The notes below the pieces were generated by a model. The model worked only from the letters and a program-made list of their open reading frames with translations, was not told where the DNA came from and did not search any database. A stretch of 52,458 bases of DNA from a virus. The first letter of the stretch is position 1. Each line of letters begins with the position of its first letter. The stretch spans positions 1 through 52,458 of the IMG/VR virus record IMGVR_UViG_3300045283_000148; one strand, 5' to 3'. Made by a program: the position numbers and the translations under genes. This document shows, piece after piece, positions 1-7,037 of this stretch.

Positions 1-2
1 CC

Positions 3-152
3 GGAGCGGTCACGGTGGCCGCCGATAGCGGCGTAACGATCCGCAAGCATGTCAGCTTCTCGAGCGTCCTACTTGGACAATACGCGACCGCAACGGTGAA
101 GAAGACGGCGGCGAACGAATGGCGTTTATTTGGTCTGCTGTCGGCGGCGTGA
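3..152 (+). CDS. 3' end of a tail-fibre gene variant (partial, runs off contig start)
   Basis: This is an open frame with no start inside the window. It encodes 49 residues ending RLFGLLSAA. It is a near copy of the C-terminus of the fibre protein at 51369-52364, differing at about four residues, while the DNA before base 120 differs at roughly one base in five, mostly at third codon positions. That pattern means both versions have been under protein-level selection. From base 120 on the two are identical. Most likely this is the same gene from a co-assembled strain rather than a second fibre gene. Confidence 0.8.
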   Translation, partial: GAVTVAADSGVTIRKHVSFSSVLLGQYATATVKKTAANEWRLFGLLSAA

Positions 153-246
153 GATGATTTCATGGGATACGAGGAGGAGCGCAAGCAGGCACACGTGGTG
201 CGGTTTTACGGCAAGGAGGGCACCGACAACGAGGATTTCTGGATCG
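120..246. repeat. 127-bp direct repeat, left copy (contig-end overlap)
   Basis: It is identical base for base to 52332-52458. It covers the last codons of the fibre gene and the first codons of the 162-806 gene. The length of 127 equals a k-mer size commonly used by short-read assemblers, so this is probably an assembly overlap that closes a circular or circularly permuted genome, not a biological terminal repeat. Confidence 0.85.
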
Positions 247-806
247 ATATTGAGGTCATTGATAAAATTACCTTTAATGGAATGAGTTGGCCGTCGGACG
301 ACCGAAGCAACCGGTTTCAAAAGACTACCGTTCACGTTCCTTATCAAGACGACGAGCACCCGGAACGTAGGCGGCAAGCGCTGCGGGTTTACAATCCGCA
401 GGATGAAAACCAGTACATCGACATCGAGATAACCAACACGATCGGGGTTCACGCGCGCAGCAATTATCAGTACCAAGGTACGGCCCGCTGGTTCGACAAT
501 AGCGAGAACAACGACTCGCGCACGACATTGCCGCTGCGCATCGTCAGCAACAATATTGGCGATGAATTTCTAACAGACGTGATCGGCGCAAACGGGCGCA
601 CGACCAAGCAGCCGCCCAGCGATCCAGACGAGTACCTCCAGGCTGTTTTGAAAACCAACGAAAAAGACGACAATCTTTATCTGGACATTGAACTGATCGA
701 CAAATTCGGAGTGACGCGAGGGTCTGGGTTTCAGTTTCAGGTCGTCATATTTAATGGCATCTGGAACAACACTCTGCTGATAAAGCAGGAGGGTGGTGGT
801 GAGTGA
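162..806 (+). CDS. Hypothetical virion-region protein with three internal repeats
   Basis: A 214-residue protein of unrecognised family lies 9 bases after the fibre stop, in what is really the end of the late operon (its start is repeated at 52374). Three related segments are visible: NEDFWIDIEVIDKITFNG (about residues 23-40), DENQYIDIEITNTIGVHA (about 88-105) and DDNLYLDIELIDKFGVTRG (about 169-187). This suggests three copies of a small beta-rich domain. There is no signal peptide or membrane segment. By position it is probably a tail-tip or fibre-associated component. The function is inferred from location only. Confidence 0.7.
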   Translation: MGYEEERKQAHVVRFYGKEGTDNEDFWIDIEVIDKITFNGMSWPSDDRSNRFQKTTVHVPYQDDEHPERRRQALRVYNPQDENQYIDIEITNTIGVHARSNYQYQGTARWFDNSENNDSRTTLPLRIVSNNIGDEFLTDVIGANGRTTKQPPSDPDEYLQAVLKTNEKDDNLYLDIELIDKFGVTRGSGFQFQVVIFNGIWNNTLLIKQEGGGE

Positions 807-1842
807 CATCATGCCGGGAGTGGAGGAGAGCCCTGGCGGAGTGCCGGCTGTCATGTTGGACCCACTGATGGCTATCGTTAACTTAGGCGGGGCTGGCGTG
901 GGAGGAAGATTTGTGAGTGGCGATCAGTGGGGCTTCGCCCGATATGTCAAGGTTGACAAAAAAGAGGACAAGCAAAATTGGAAAGGAATCACCAATGTGG
1001 CCACTCGCACGATTGAAGGAGCTGAGTTTGGACAATCGGCTAATGGTAACATCTTCGGCGCTTCATACGGGCTTGCGGGCGGAAACAAGCACTCCAATCC
1101 TCCCATAAAAGGAAAGCCAACCTTCGTGCTCACGGGAAATCAGGTGCACAGGCAAGATTTTGACGTGACCAAACCGGAGGTGATTCACTCGATCATCATG
1201 GCGTCTCACGACGGTGAGCACTGGGACATGGTGGTCGATCGCGTCACGCTACTGCTACCAGCGACCGCTTTGCTGTTTTCGGACCTTGTATGGGATAAAG
1301 ATGCAAATAAAGGCAATGGATCGTTTTTTTGTAAAACCGTTCAACAGCCAGAACTCACTGAAGGGTGTTACCAATCGGCCGACGGTTATAGCTGGACTGC
1401 AGGCGGAGGCAAATTTGAGGACCATTGCAAGGGCGTGCATAGGGAAAAAGGGCCGCCCGACCTGAAGGGACAGCCAGATGGTCTATACGGCTACGACAAG
1501 AGCAAGGACCTCCTGATCTGGCCGGAAAGTGGTAGTGGTGGCGTCAAGATCAAGAAAAAAACTAAAGACGGAAAAGGTTACACAGAAGAATCTATGTCGA
1601 TAGGGACAGACTTCGGCGCGACCTGCGTGGCCTTTGTCGGAGGCATCTGGGAGGTGGGCGGAGCCACCCCTATCGCGGGTGGTCCAGAGAATACCGCCGC
1701 TATTTACACCTCTACCGACGACGGCAAGACCTGGCAGCAGGTCTCCAAGGGGGCGCTCGGAATGCACGCTGAGACAGGGCAGGCTCCTGGCATTCAAGTC
1801 ATCGTGGGCGCGCCCAAGGGCAACTTTCCGCAACAGAATTGA
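799..1842 (+). CDS. Asp-box (BNR-like) beta-propeller virion protein
   Basis: A protein of about 347 residues starts at a GTG that overlaps the previous stop; GGAGG at 788-792 is well spaced for this GTG. Three Asp-box-like motifs (S-x-D-x-G-x-x-W) are visible: ASHDGEHW, SADGYSW and STDDGKTW. Such repeats occur in sialidase-type and other beta-propellers, including phage receptor-binding proteins. No sialidase catalytic residues could be assigned, so enzyme activity is not claimed. The position between fibre genes suggests a host-surface recognition role. Two further GTG codons at 793 and 796 are alternative starts. Confidence 0.7.
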   Translation: MSDIMPGVEESPGGVPAVMLDPLMAIVNLGGAGVGGRFVSGDQWGFARYVKVDKKEDKQNWKGITNVATRTIEGAEFGQSANGNIFGASYGLAGGNKHSNPPIKGKPTFVLTGNQVHRQDFDVTKPEVIHSIIMASHDGEHWDMVVDRVTLLLPATALLFSDLVWDKDANKGNGSFFCKTVQQPELTEGCYQSADGYSWTAGGGKFEDHCKGVHREKGPPDLKGQPDGLYGYDKSKDLLIWPESGSGGVKIKKKTKDGKGYTEESMSIGTDFGATCVAFVGGIWEVGGATPIAGGPENTAAIYTSTDDGKTWQQVSKGALGMHAETGQAPGIQVIVGAPKGNFPQQN

Positions 1843-1847
1843 AGCTA

Positions 1848-3002
1848 ATGCTTTCTGGCGTCATCGCAGCACAGCAGGCCGCAACGCCGAGAGGTGCGTT
1901 GTTCCCGCCGCTGTATCTCGACGACAGCGAAAACATCATTAGTCCATTTATCGCCTGGGCCACCGGCGGAGACAAGCTGCTGCGTCCAGGCGCCGTGTCC
2001 GACGCGGACGTGTTCTACGCACCGAGGCGTCCGCAAGTTTTGATGGCCGCATTTGTCGCCGACGCCGATGGCATACGCGCGCCCAGGCTTGTGCAAGCTC
2101 AGACATTGCATCCTGCACTCTACGTTGCCGTCGATGTCATTGGGTTGCCCGCCGTTGCGCTGCCCGGCATATTGCAAACTCATTTGCTGGTTGGCGACGA
2201 CAGCATATTCGCTTCGTTCATCTCCACGCACGGATCGCTGCGACCGGCTCTCTACAATGCCTTTGACGCGGTCTTCGCGCCGGCCCTGGGGGCCGCCCAA
2301 ACACTGCGGCCCAACTTGCACACTTCCTCTGACGTCTTCCAAGCACCGACTGTGCGTGTCGGCATAAGGCCGTTGCTCGTTTTCGACGCCGACGTTCACT
2401 ACACGAGTTTAATTGCGGGCACTGTGATACTTGCTACGTTCGATGGTATCGCAACCGAGGTGGCTTTAACGAACGGCAATTTGACTGCAACGCATACTAC
2501 TACGTCTTCAGCAACTGCTGGAGCACGCAGCACGTCCAACAAAACTACTGGAAAATTCTATTTCGAGTTCACAATGAGTTTGACTCATAACAGCAACGGC
2601 GACTCTGTTGGCCTCATTGCCTCGGGCGGGACTTACCCCGATATACTCAATCTCAGCGCTAATTGCATGGTGACTGAGAAAGGCGGAAATATCTTTTCCA
2701 ATGGTGGCTTTGCTGCCACATTCGGATCACCGGCGCCTGTTGGTACTGTCATCGGCGTGGCGGTCGATCTCGGCACACGTAAGGGCTGGTTCCGTAGAGG
2801 CTCTGGTAATTGGAACAATGATGCCGCACAAAATCCTGCGACGGGTGCAGGAGGTGTAACGGTACAAGCAACAGTAGCTTTTGCTCCTGTGGTTGCTCTT
2901 GGGGGAGGTAGTGCTGCGATCGGCGACTCGGTGACAGCCAACTTCGGCCAAACGGCTTATGCCAACGCCGCACCGGCAGGCTTCGGCAATTGGACGGCAT
3001 GA
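1848..3002 (+). CDS. Fibre-like protein with DxD repeats and a C-terminal SPRY-like domain
   Basis: A 384-residue protein. Residues up to about 200 carry repeats built around a D-A-D-x-F/Y or D-A-V-F-A-P motif (SDADVFYAP, FDAVFAPAL, SSDVFQAP), each following an L-x-P-x-L segment. The same repeat opens the protein at 39458-40948. The C-terminal half (from about 200) resembles a SPRY/concanavalin-like lectin domain: GKFYFEFTMS, GDSVGLIASGG, GVAVDLGTRKGWFRR, and an ending around GFGNW. It is probably a virion protein that binds a surface ligand. ATG 1848 is preferred, but a TTG at 1839 overlapping the previous stop is possible; neither has a clear ribosome-binding site. Confidence 0.7.
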   Translation: MLSGVIAAQQAATPRGALFPPLYLDDSENIISPFIAWATGGDKLLRPGAVSDADVFYAPRRPQVLMAAFVADADGIRAPRLVQAQTLHPALYVAVDVIGLPAVALPGILQTHLLVGDDSIFASFISTHGSLRPALYNAFDAVFAPALGAAQTLRPNLHTSSDVFQAPTVRVGIRPLLVFDADVHYTSLIAGTVILATFDGIATEVALTNGNLTATHTTTSSATAGARSTSNKTTGKFYFEFTMSLTHNSNGDSVGLIASGGTYPDILNLSANCMVTEKGGNIFSNGGFAATFGSPAPVGTVIGVAVDLGTRKGWFRRGSGNWNNDAAQNPATGAGGVTVQATVAFAPVVALGGGSAAIGDSVTANFGQTAYANAAPAGFGNWTA

Positions 3003-3595
3003 TGGATGCACCGAGCATGACCGCGAGCAGTAGCGGTGCTGGCCCACCGATCGCACCAGGGCGATCCTGCTCAAAATGCAGTTTATGCTGCAAGCTGCTG
3101 CACGTCATCGAGCTCGAGAAGCCCGCGAATCAGTGGTGTGGCCATTGCCGCCCCGGCGCCGGCGGCTGCACGATCTACGAGACGCGGCCACCGATATGTC
3201 GCAGCTATGCGTGCGGCTGGCTCATGACTGAGAACGTGGGACCGGAGTGGTTCCCACTGCTCTCGCATATGATTTTGTCGCTGGCCCCGTTTAATGGCGT
3301 CAACACCGTGACCGTCACCGTTGATCCGCGGTATCCATGGATATGGAAGGAATACCCGTACTACGCCCAACTGAAGCAGATGGCGGACCGCGGATTGCAA
3401 AACTTGAAATCAGCCGAGGACATTCTGCTCGTACATGTACGTTGCGATGGTCGGGTGTGGCTGATCGCCCCAAACGAGGACATTGAGATCACCAATGGCT
3501 CTTACGTCATCAAAGCTGGCGCTGATGGTCACTATGCGATCGAGCAATTCGCCACATCTGAGCAGGCGGCCGTGCGAGTCGCCGAGCTTATTTAA
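2999..3595 (+). CDS. CxxCxxCC metal-binding domain protein
   Basis: A 198-residue protein whose ATG overlaps the preceding stop. Near residue 30 it has CSKCSLCC, the CxxCxxCC signature of YkgJ/zinc-iron-chelating domain proteins, followed by CGHC, GGCTIYETRPPICR and CGW. The spacing and the TRPxxCR motif are typical of that family. The family is thought to bind Zn or Fe, but its biochemical role is not settled. It is the last gene of the rightward operon and ends 4 bases from the convergent gene at 3600. It could be a non-structural accessory gene carried at the end of the tail operon. Confidence 0.8.
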   Translation: MMDAPSMTASSSGAGPPIAPGRSCSKCSLCCKLLHVIELEKPANQWCGHCRPGAGGCTIYETRPPICRSYACGWLMTENVGPEWFPLLSHMILSLAPFNGVNTVTVTVDPRYPWIWKEYPYYAQLKQMADRGLQNLKSAEDILLVHVRCDGRVWLIAPNEDIEITNGSYVIKAGADGHYAIEQFATSEQAAVRVAELI

Positions 3596-3599
3596 GTGC

Positions 3600-3974
3600 T
3601 TATCGGGCATTGTCCCGTTCTAAGTCGCGTCGCCTTAGCTCGGCAGCGATCATGTCCCTAAAGATAATTGCGCAGCGGCCTTCCATCTCGGCGATGGTTG
3701 TGTCCCGAGGTCTGGCCTCCATGCAGGAGTTTATGAATGGCCGTGAGATTCGTTCACAATCCTGATTATTTCGGCAAGCACGGGAAACCAAGTCGGATTT
3801 AGGTTTATCTTCCGGGAGGCTGACCACTGGCGCTGCTGCGTTAGTTGTCGTTGCCGCCTGCGCAGCAACCGGCGTAGTAGTCTGCGACTTCGGTGTGGAA
3901 CCGATGATCTGACCCAGAAAAGCCAGAGCGAAAAATCCCAGCACTACAATGACGATCTTCTCAATGCGGGTCAT
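3600..3974 (-). CDS. Membrane-anchored hypothetical protein
   Basis: A 124-residue protein at the distal end of the leftward operon. Residues 6-26 (IVIVVLGFFALAFLGQIIG) form one membrane segment or signal anchor. A Thr/Ala-rich linker follows, then a charged domain with three Cys (CRNNQDCERI, SCMEARPR, GRCAIIF). AGGA lies 8 bases before the ATG. It converges with the gene ending at 3595. The family is not recognised. The layout, a short inside tail with the soluble domain outside the inner membrane, would fit a superinfection-exclusion or envelope protein, but nothing in the sequence proves that. Confidence 0.7.
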   Translation of the reverse strand: MTRIEKIVIVVLGFFALAFLGQIIGSTPKSQTTTPVAAQAATTTNAAAPVVSLPEDKPKSDLVSRACRNNQDCERISRPFINSCMEARPRDTTIAEMEGRCAIIFRDMIAAELRRRDLERDNAR

Positions 3975-4044
3975 TTCAGTATCCTACCTGTCCTATCTGT
4001 GTGAGACTTGTTGCTTTACGCCAAACATTTGATTTTCCCTGCCA

Positions 4045-4161
4045 CTACGTCCGCAGCGGCATCTGGCACGACGCCATCAGCAGCAGGATGATGAACGCCA
4101 CCACGCACGCCACGGCGAGGAACGCCCAGAGCTCGGCGCGCGAGGCGAACAGGTGCTTCAT
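4045..4161 (-). CDS. Small single-pass membrane protein
   Basis: A 38-residue protein with one strong hydrophobic segment (about residues 12-31, including AFLAVACVVAFIILLLMAS). Its ATG overlaps the stop of a five-codon reading frame (MTREP) that starts at 4175 inside the preceding junction sequence, so translation may be coupled through that mini-frame. A CQ pair after the segment resembles a lipobox only weakly. The function is unknown. Confidence 0.55.
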   Translation of the reverse strand: MKHLFASRAELWAFLAVACVVAFIILLLMASCQMPLRT

Positions 4162-4171
4162 GGCTCTCTGG

Positions 4172-4402
4172 TCATGGCTCGTGCTCCAGGGCGGCCACTA
4201 CTTCGCTCGCCCCAAATCCATCCCCGTTGGCAATCATGCGTCTTGCCGCCTCTCTGAGCGCCGCGCGCAGCCGCTCAACCATGTCTGCCATTTCCTTGCG
4301 ATCCCTCTCGCACAACGCCAACATTCGGCTGTCGTCCCGCAGCCGCTCAACCTCACGCATCGCATCCTGATACTCAGCACATTCTGAGCACGGCGATGTC
4401 AT
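4172..4402 (-). CDS. Small coiled-coil protein of the junction array
   Basis: A 76-residue protein starting MTSPCSECAEYQDAM and ending AALEHEP. It begins with a CSEC pair and continues as a heptad-rich helix with EVERLRDD and MVERLRAALREA. The segment MLALCERDRKEMADMVERL closely matches MLLLCEGDRKEMAAEIERL in the gene at 5025-5354, so the two are paralogues. The start overlaps the previous stop. The function is unknown; proteins of this style are common in early operons of alphaproteobacterial phages. Confidence 0.7.
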   Translation of the reverse strand: MTSPCSECAEYQDAMREVERLRDDSRMLALCERDRKEMADMVERLRAALREAARRMIANGDGFGASEVVAALEHEP

Positions 4403-4671
4403 GGCTTCGGCTCCAGGGCGGCGCGGACGGCCGCGAGGCGTTCGTTCAAGCCAATTCGCGCTTCCTCGCAGTCGGCGGTAACGGCCGTCCAAGCAAATTC
4501 ATCCATGAGGCGAAGCGCCGCTCGCAGCCGCGCGACCTCGGCGCGCAGCTCTCTGACCCTGGTATCATTCTCGGCGCGCACCTTATCCCTGTCGCTCTGC
4601 CGTTTGTGGCGCTGTTCTGCCAGCTTGGCGCGGCCATCGCGCAGATGGGCCTCGAGTTCCTTGCGGTTCAT
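4399..4671 (-). CDS. Coiled-coil protein of the junction array
   Basis: A 90-residue, strongly charged, all-helical protein: residues 1-60 are rich in K, R, E and Q with a VARLRAALRL heptad segment, and it ends AAVRAALEPKP. It shares the IERL/ARLRAAL pattern with its neighbours. The ATG lies within the upstream junction repeat and overlaps the previous stop by 4 bases. No enzymatic motif is present. The function is unknown. Confidence 0.7.
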   Translation of the reverse strand: MNRKELEAHLRDGRAKLAEQRHKRQSDRDKVRAENDTRVRELRAEVARLRAALRLMDEFAWTAVTADCEEARIGLNERLAAVRAALEPKP

Positions 4672-4850
4672 GGCCTGCGCTCCGGGGCGGCGCGGGCCTC
4701 ATCTAACTCTCTCCAAGCCTTCGACAGGTCTGCGGTAAGTGTTTGCACCTGCGCCCGCAGCCGATCGATCTCGGTGCGCAGCTTTTCGTTGTCGGCCGTT
4801 AATGCCTTGATTAGAACGCGATCATACGTTGCAACGTCCGGCTCGGTCAT
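4668..4850 (-). CDS. Coiled-coil protein of the junction array
   Basis: A 60-residue protein that is almost entirely one predicted coiled coil (ALTADNEKLRTEIDRLRAQ then VQTLTADLSKAWRELDEA), ending ARAAPERRP. The junction at its 3' end is a variant copy (CCGGAG in place of CTGGAG). Its start lies 28 bases inside the upstream gene instead of the usual 4-base overlap, because that junction copy is frame-shifted. Confidence 0.6.
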   Translation of the reverse strand: MTEPDVATYDRVLIKALTADNEKLRTEIDRLRAQVQTLTADLSKAWRELDEARAAPERRP

Positions 4851-5028
4851 GGCTTGCGCTCCTAGTAGCGTCGATCTTGGCGCGAACTACTTTGAAATAG
4901 CCGTCAAGGGCTGCCAACGAATTAAGGGCTTCCCATAGCTTGTTGTTTTCGGCAGTCAGCCGCTCGACCTCGGCCTCCAGCTTGTGCTTGTGAGAGACAA
5001 GGGCCTCGATTTCCAAGCTGTAGGTCAT
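4822..5028 (-). CDS. Coiled-coil protein with a frame-disrupted junction tail
   Basis: A 68-residue protein with a leucine-zipper-like segment (HKLEAEVERLTAENNKLWEAL, about residues 14-34, closely spaced leucines). The expected ending in the LE(x)KP frame is lost: the junction copy here reads CTAGGAGC instead of CTGGAGC. The protein therefore reads through in another frame (SASHDRAGRCNV) and overlaps the next gene by 29 bases. This looks like a recent insertion or mutation in an otherwise regular array. Confidence 0.6.
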   Translation of the reverse strand: MTYSLEIEALVSHKHKLEAEVERLTAENNKLWEALNSLAALDGYFKVVRAKIDATRSASHDRAGRCNV

Positions 5029-5354
5029 GGCTTCTGCTCCAGGGCGGTGTCGATCCTTGCAAGCGCCAACGTCTTTCCGTGAGCGTTGCCTTCGACTTGT
5101 TCACGAGCAAATACCAGCGCCGCGCGCAGCCGCGCGACCTCGGCCTCCGCTTCGTCGCGATGCCTCATAGCCAAATCGCAAGTTCCCTTGGCATAATGAG
5201 CTTCGTCTTGCAGCCGCTCGATCTCGGCGGCCATTTCCTTACGATCTCCTTCGCAGAGCAACAGCATTTTTCTGGCGTCTTTCAGCCGCTCGACCTCGGT
5301 GCGCGCTTCCGTTAACTCTAGTCGTAGTTCGCGTTCAATGGCGTCGTAGGTCAT
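5025..5354 (-). CDS. Coiled-coil protein of the junction array
   Basis: A 109-residue protein with repeated ERL heptads: TEVERLKDARKM, MAAEIERLQDEA and AEVARLRAALVFAREQVEG, ending TALEQKP. It is paralogous to the 4172-4402 protein over the CEGDRKEMAAEIERL segment. Its start overlaps the stop of the upstream gene within a junction copy. No catalytic motif is visible; an oligomerising or structural role is a guess. Confidence 0.7.
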   Translation of the reverse strand: MTYDAIERELRLELTEARTEVERLKDARKMLLLCEGDRKEMAAEIERLQDEAHYAKGTCDLAMRHRDEAEAEVARLRAALVFAREQVEGNAHGKTLALARIDTALEQKP

Positions 5355-5602
5355 GGCTTCGGCTCGCTGGTATTGTCGAACTCATTCAGTATTTCGCAGG
5401 CGTGTGCCGAGCGCATCCGAACATAGGAAATAGCTGCTTTCAGCCGCTCGATCTCCTTGCGCTGTCGCTCGATCTTCATTGGCCCGAAGTCGCCGCAGTC
5501 GCATGATGGGCAAATTGTTGGCCCGCCCATGGACAGGGGATAGTTGGTCAGTCCGCAGATGACGCACGGGCCGCCTTGCAACTGCCAGTCGATGTCGGTC
5601 AT
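5351..5602 (-). CDS. Small zinc-ribbon plus coiled-coil protein
   Basis: An 83-residue protein. Residues 12-36 hold two Cys pairs (CVIC and CPSCDC), suggesting a zinc ribbon. Residues 40-62 form a charged helix with the recurring KEIERLKAAI motif, and the C-terminus is NTSEPKP. It combines the helical element of its neighbours with a metal-binding head. The ATG at 5602 lies in a degenerate junction copy; an in-frame ATG at 5659 lies inside the upstream gene and is not favoured. Confidence 0.65.
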   Translation of the reverse strand: MTDIDWQLQGGPCVICGLTNYPLSMGGPTICPSCDCGDFGPMKIERQRKEIERLKAAISYVRMRSAHACEILNEFDNTSEPKP

Positions 5603-5724
5603 GGCTTGAGTTCCCTCAGAGCACGCAGAATGTCTCTTAGCGTGTCTGAAATCGCCCACGCCCAGTACGTGAAGCCGGTGCCAAAAATCAGCACCGCGAC
5701 AATCAGCAGTTGGATGTCAGTCAT
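5599..5724 (-). CDS. Small single-pass membrane protein
   Basis: A 41-residue protein starting MTDIQLLIVAVLIFGTGFTY, with one membrane segment from residue 5 to about 25 and a basic amphipathic tail ending RELKP. The tail and stop fall on a degenerate junction copy that overlaps the next start (ATGA). It is shorter than common gene-calling cut-offs. The function is unknown. Confidence 0.6.
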   Translation of the reverse strand: MTDIQLLIVAVLIFGTGFTYWAWAISDTLRDILRALRELKP

Positions 5725-5726
5725 GG

Positions 5727-5843
5727 CTAGGCCGGTTCTTTCTCTGGCACTTTCACCGGCTCGCGTGGTGCTGGCACTGGTTGTTGCTCTGGCACCGCAG
5801 GAATGACGACGATACGGCGGATGGGCTCGCCGATCTCAGACAT
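5727..5843 (-). CDS. Small proline-rich hypothetical protein
   Basis: A 38-residue protein: MSEIGEPIRRIVVIP followed by a Pro/Val/Glu-rich tail (VPAPREPVKVPEKEPA). GGAG sits 7 bases before the ATG. It resembles short proteins often seen in Rhizobiales phages and prophages that begin with a GEPIRR-V-IP segment; this is recalled similarity, not a search result. It ends 2 bases before the next start and does not use the junction repeat. Confidence 0.55.
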   Translation of the reverse strand: MSEIGEPIRRIVVIPAVPEQQPVPAPREPVKVPEKEPA

Positions 5844-5856
5844 AGATTTGCTCCAG

Positions 5857-6120
5857 TCACGCATGTCCCGTTATGTCAGGTTGCCCTTCAAATCTTTTAA
5901 TTTGTTCGCGAAGCATCGTCACCACGTCTTGCCGGTTAGCATTGCTCACGTAATTGCAGCGGCCCTCGTGGCCCTCGAACGGGAAGACCAGCAGGATGAA
6001 GCCATTCTTCTTTGGCCGCTCCTTGCCGTTCAAGATGTCATCAATGCCGTGCGCCAACTGGTTCATCACTTCATGCAGCCTCGGCTCAATCGGTGCATCG
6101 CCTAAACGCTCAGCAGCCAT
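5857..6120 (-). CDS. Conserved hypothetical phage protein
   Basis: An 87-residue protein with a GGAGG 5 bases before ATG 6120. The core LVFPFEGHEGRCNYVSNANR, then DVVTMLREQIKRFEGQ, resembles a small conserved domain found in early regions of alphaproteobacterial phages, of unknown role. The start overlaps the stop of the upstream gene. The clean Shine-Dalgarno and the lack of the junction repeat suggest that this and the 5727 gene form an older block within the array. Confidence 0.65.
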   Translation of the reverse strand: MAAERLGDAPIEPRLHEVMNQLAHGIDDILNGKERPKKNGFILLVFPFEGHEGRCNYVSNANRQDVVTMLREQIKRFEGQPDITGHA

Positions 6121-6568
6121 GTGTCCCTCCAAACCACAACGTGTTCAGTTCATCCACGATCTGCTCGGCCCGATAGCCCCAAGCCCGCAAAAACCGGGTC
6201 GGTTTTACGTGTTGAGCACGGTAGCCAAATTCGTGCTCGATCACCGAGTCTCCCCAGAACTCGACCTTGCCTAAGACAATCCCAGCCCTGCATTCGCACC
6301 ACCGACCTAGCATTTCCGCTACACTGTTGATGGCGTCGGCGCTGCCGCGCATGGCATCGTCCACGGTCTTGTAGACGTTAAGGCCGCGCCCGTTCTCGAC
6401 TGTCGGTATGCCGTCCGATTGAGCAGCTTGCCATGGGTTCCAGATGATGTCGCGATACTGGAATGACTCGATGACGAGGGATGGGAATTCGTAAGTCCAG
6501 AACCGCACGCCTTTGAGCGGGCCAATGATGACCTCGTCGCCAAAGTGAATGTCGAGGTAGTTGGTCAT
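6110..6568 (-). CDS. Hypothetical protein
   Basis: A 152-residue soluble protein. N-terminal segments (FGDEVIIGPLKGVRFWTYEF) look beta-rich. The C-terminal part contains GKVEFWGDSVIEHEFGYRAQ, a pattern seen in small phage proteins beginning with a GxVxxWGxVxEHExGYRA module. No catalytic residues are recognised. It is coupled at both ends: its ATG is in a junction copy, and its stop is 8 bases past the next ATG. Confidence 0.6.
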   Translation of the reverse strand: MTNYLDIHFGDEVIIGPLKGVRFWTYEFPSLVIESFQYRDIIWNPWQAAQSDGIPTVENGRGLNVYKTVDDAMRGSADAINSVAEMLGRWCECRAGIVLGKVEFWGDSVIEHEFGYRAQHVKPTRFLRAWGYRAEQIVDELNTLWFGGTHGC

Positions 6569-6744
6569 GGCTTCCGCTCCAGGGCGGCGCGGGCAATGGC
6601 GCGCATGTCCTCGGCGGGCCAGCCGTCTTCGGGTGTCTCGTATCGCTTAACGATTTGTTCCAGCACCGCCGTAAGCCGTTCGTTGTCGTCGCGCAGGCGA
6701 GTATTTTCCTCCTGCAACCATTCATATGCAGCGGTGCTGATCAT
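6565..6744 (-). CDS. Small coiled-coil protein of the junction array
   Basis: A 59-residue protein just below common length cut-offs. It starts MISTAAYEWLQEENTRLRDD, with heptads NTRLRDDNERLTAVLEQIV, and ends ARAALERKP. Full junction copies sit at both ends, giving ATGA overlaps with both neighbours. It is a clear member of the array with the same helix-plus-tail plan. Confidence 0.65.
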   Translation of the reverse strand: MISTAAYEWLQEENTRLRDDNERLTAVLEQIVKRYETPEDGWPAEDMRAIARAALERKP

Positions 6745-7037
6745 GATTTCGGCTCCAGGGCGGCGCGGTTGGCTTGAAGCGCCGCTAATACCGCGCCATG
6801 CTGCGATGGGTCAGCATTTCTGACTGCGCTTTCGATGACCAGTAAATAGCGGTCTATACCGCTGGCCGCCGCTCGCAGCCGCTCGCATTCCATATGCAAA
6901 TTGGTTGCCACCTCAATGCGACCGTGCAGCGCCGTTGTCAGCCGCTCGATCTCGGCGGCGGCCTCCCCGCAACAGGTGGCCCATGGAGTCACCATGTCCG
7001 CCCGCTTCTTTAGCCGTTCCACAAGCTGTCTGGTCAT
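6741..7037 (-). CDS. Coiled-coil protein of the junction array
   Basis: A 98-residue protein. MTRQLVERLKKRAD opens the helix, followed by CCGEAAAEIERLTTAL and MECERLRAAASG, and an ending RAALEPKS. The plan (VERLxKRA, then EAAxEIERL) is common in small early proteins of temperate phages. The start overlaps the methyltransferase stop by 4 bases within a junction copy. Confidence 0.7.
   Translation of the reverse strand: MTRQLVERLKKRADMVTPWATCCGEAAAEIERLTTALHGRIEVATNLHMECERLRAAASGIDRYLLVIESAVRNADPSQHGAVLAALQANRAALEPKS

Noticed and set aside
1-246. Biological direct terminal repeat like that of T7-type phages
   Set aside because: The repeat is exactly 127 bp, a common assembler k-mer, lies inside genes, and the left end carries extra diverged sequence.
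4001-6274. Plus-strand frames across the small-gene array (for example 4001-4387, 4396-4938, 5954-6274)
   Set aside because: They run opposite to a tightly coupled minus-strand operon with junction repeats and ribosome sites; they have no ribosome sites or family features of their own.
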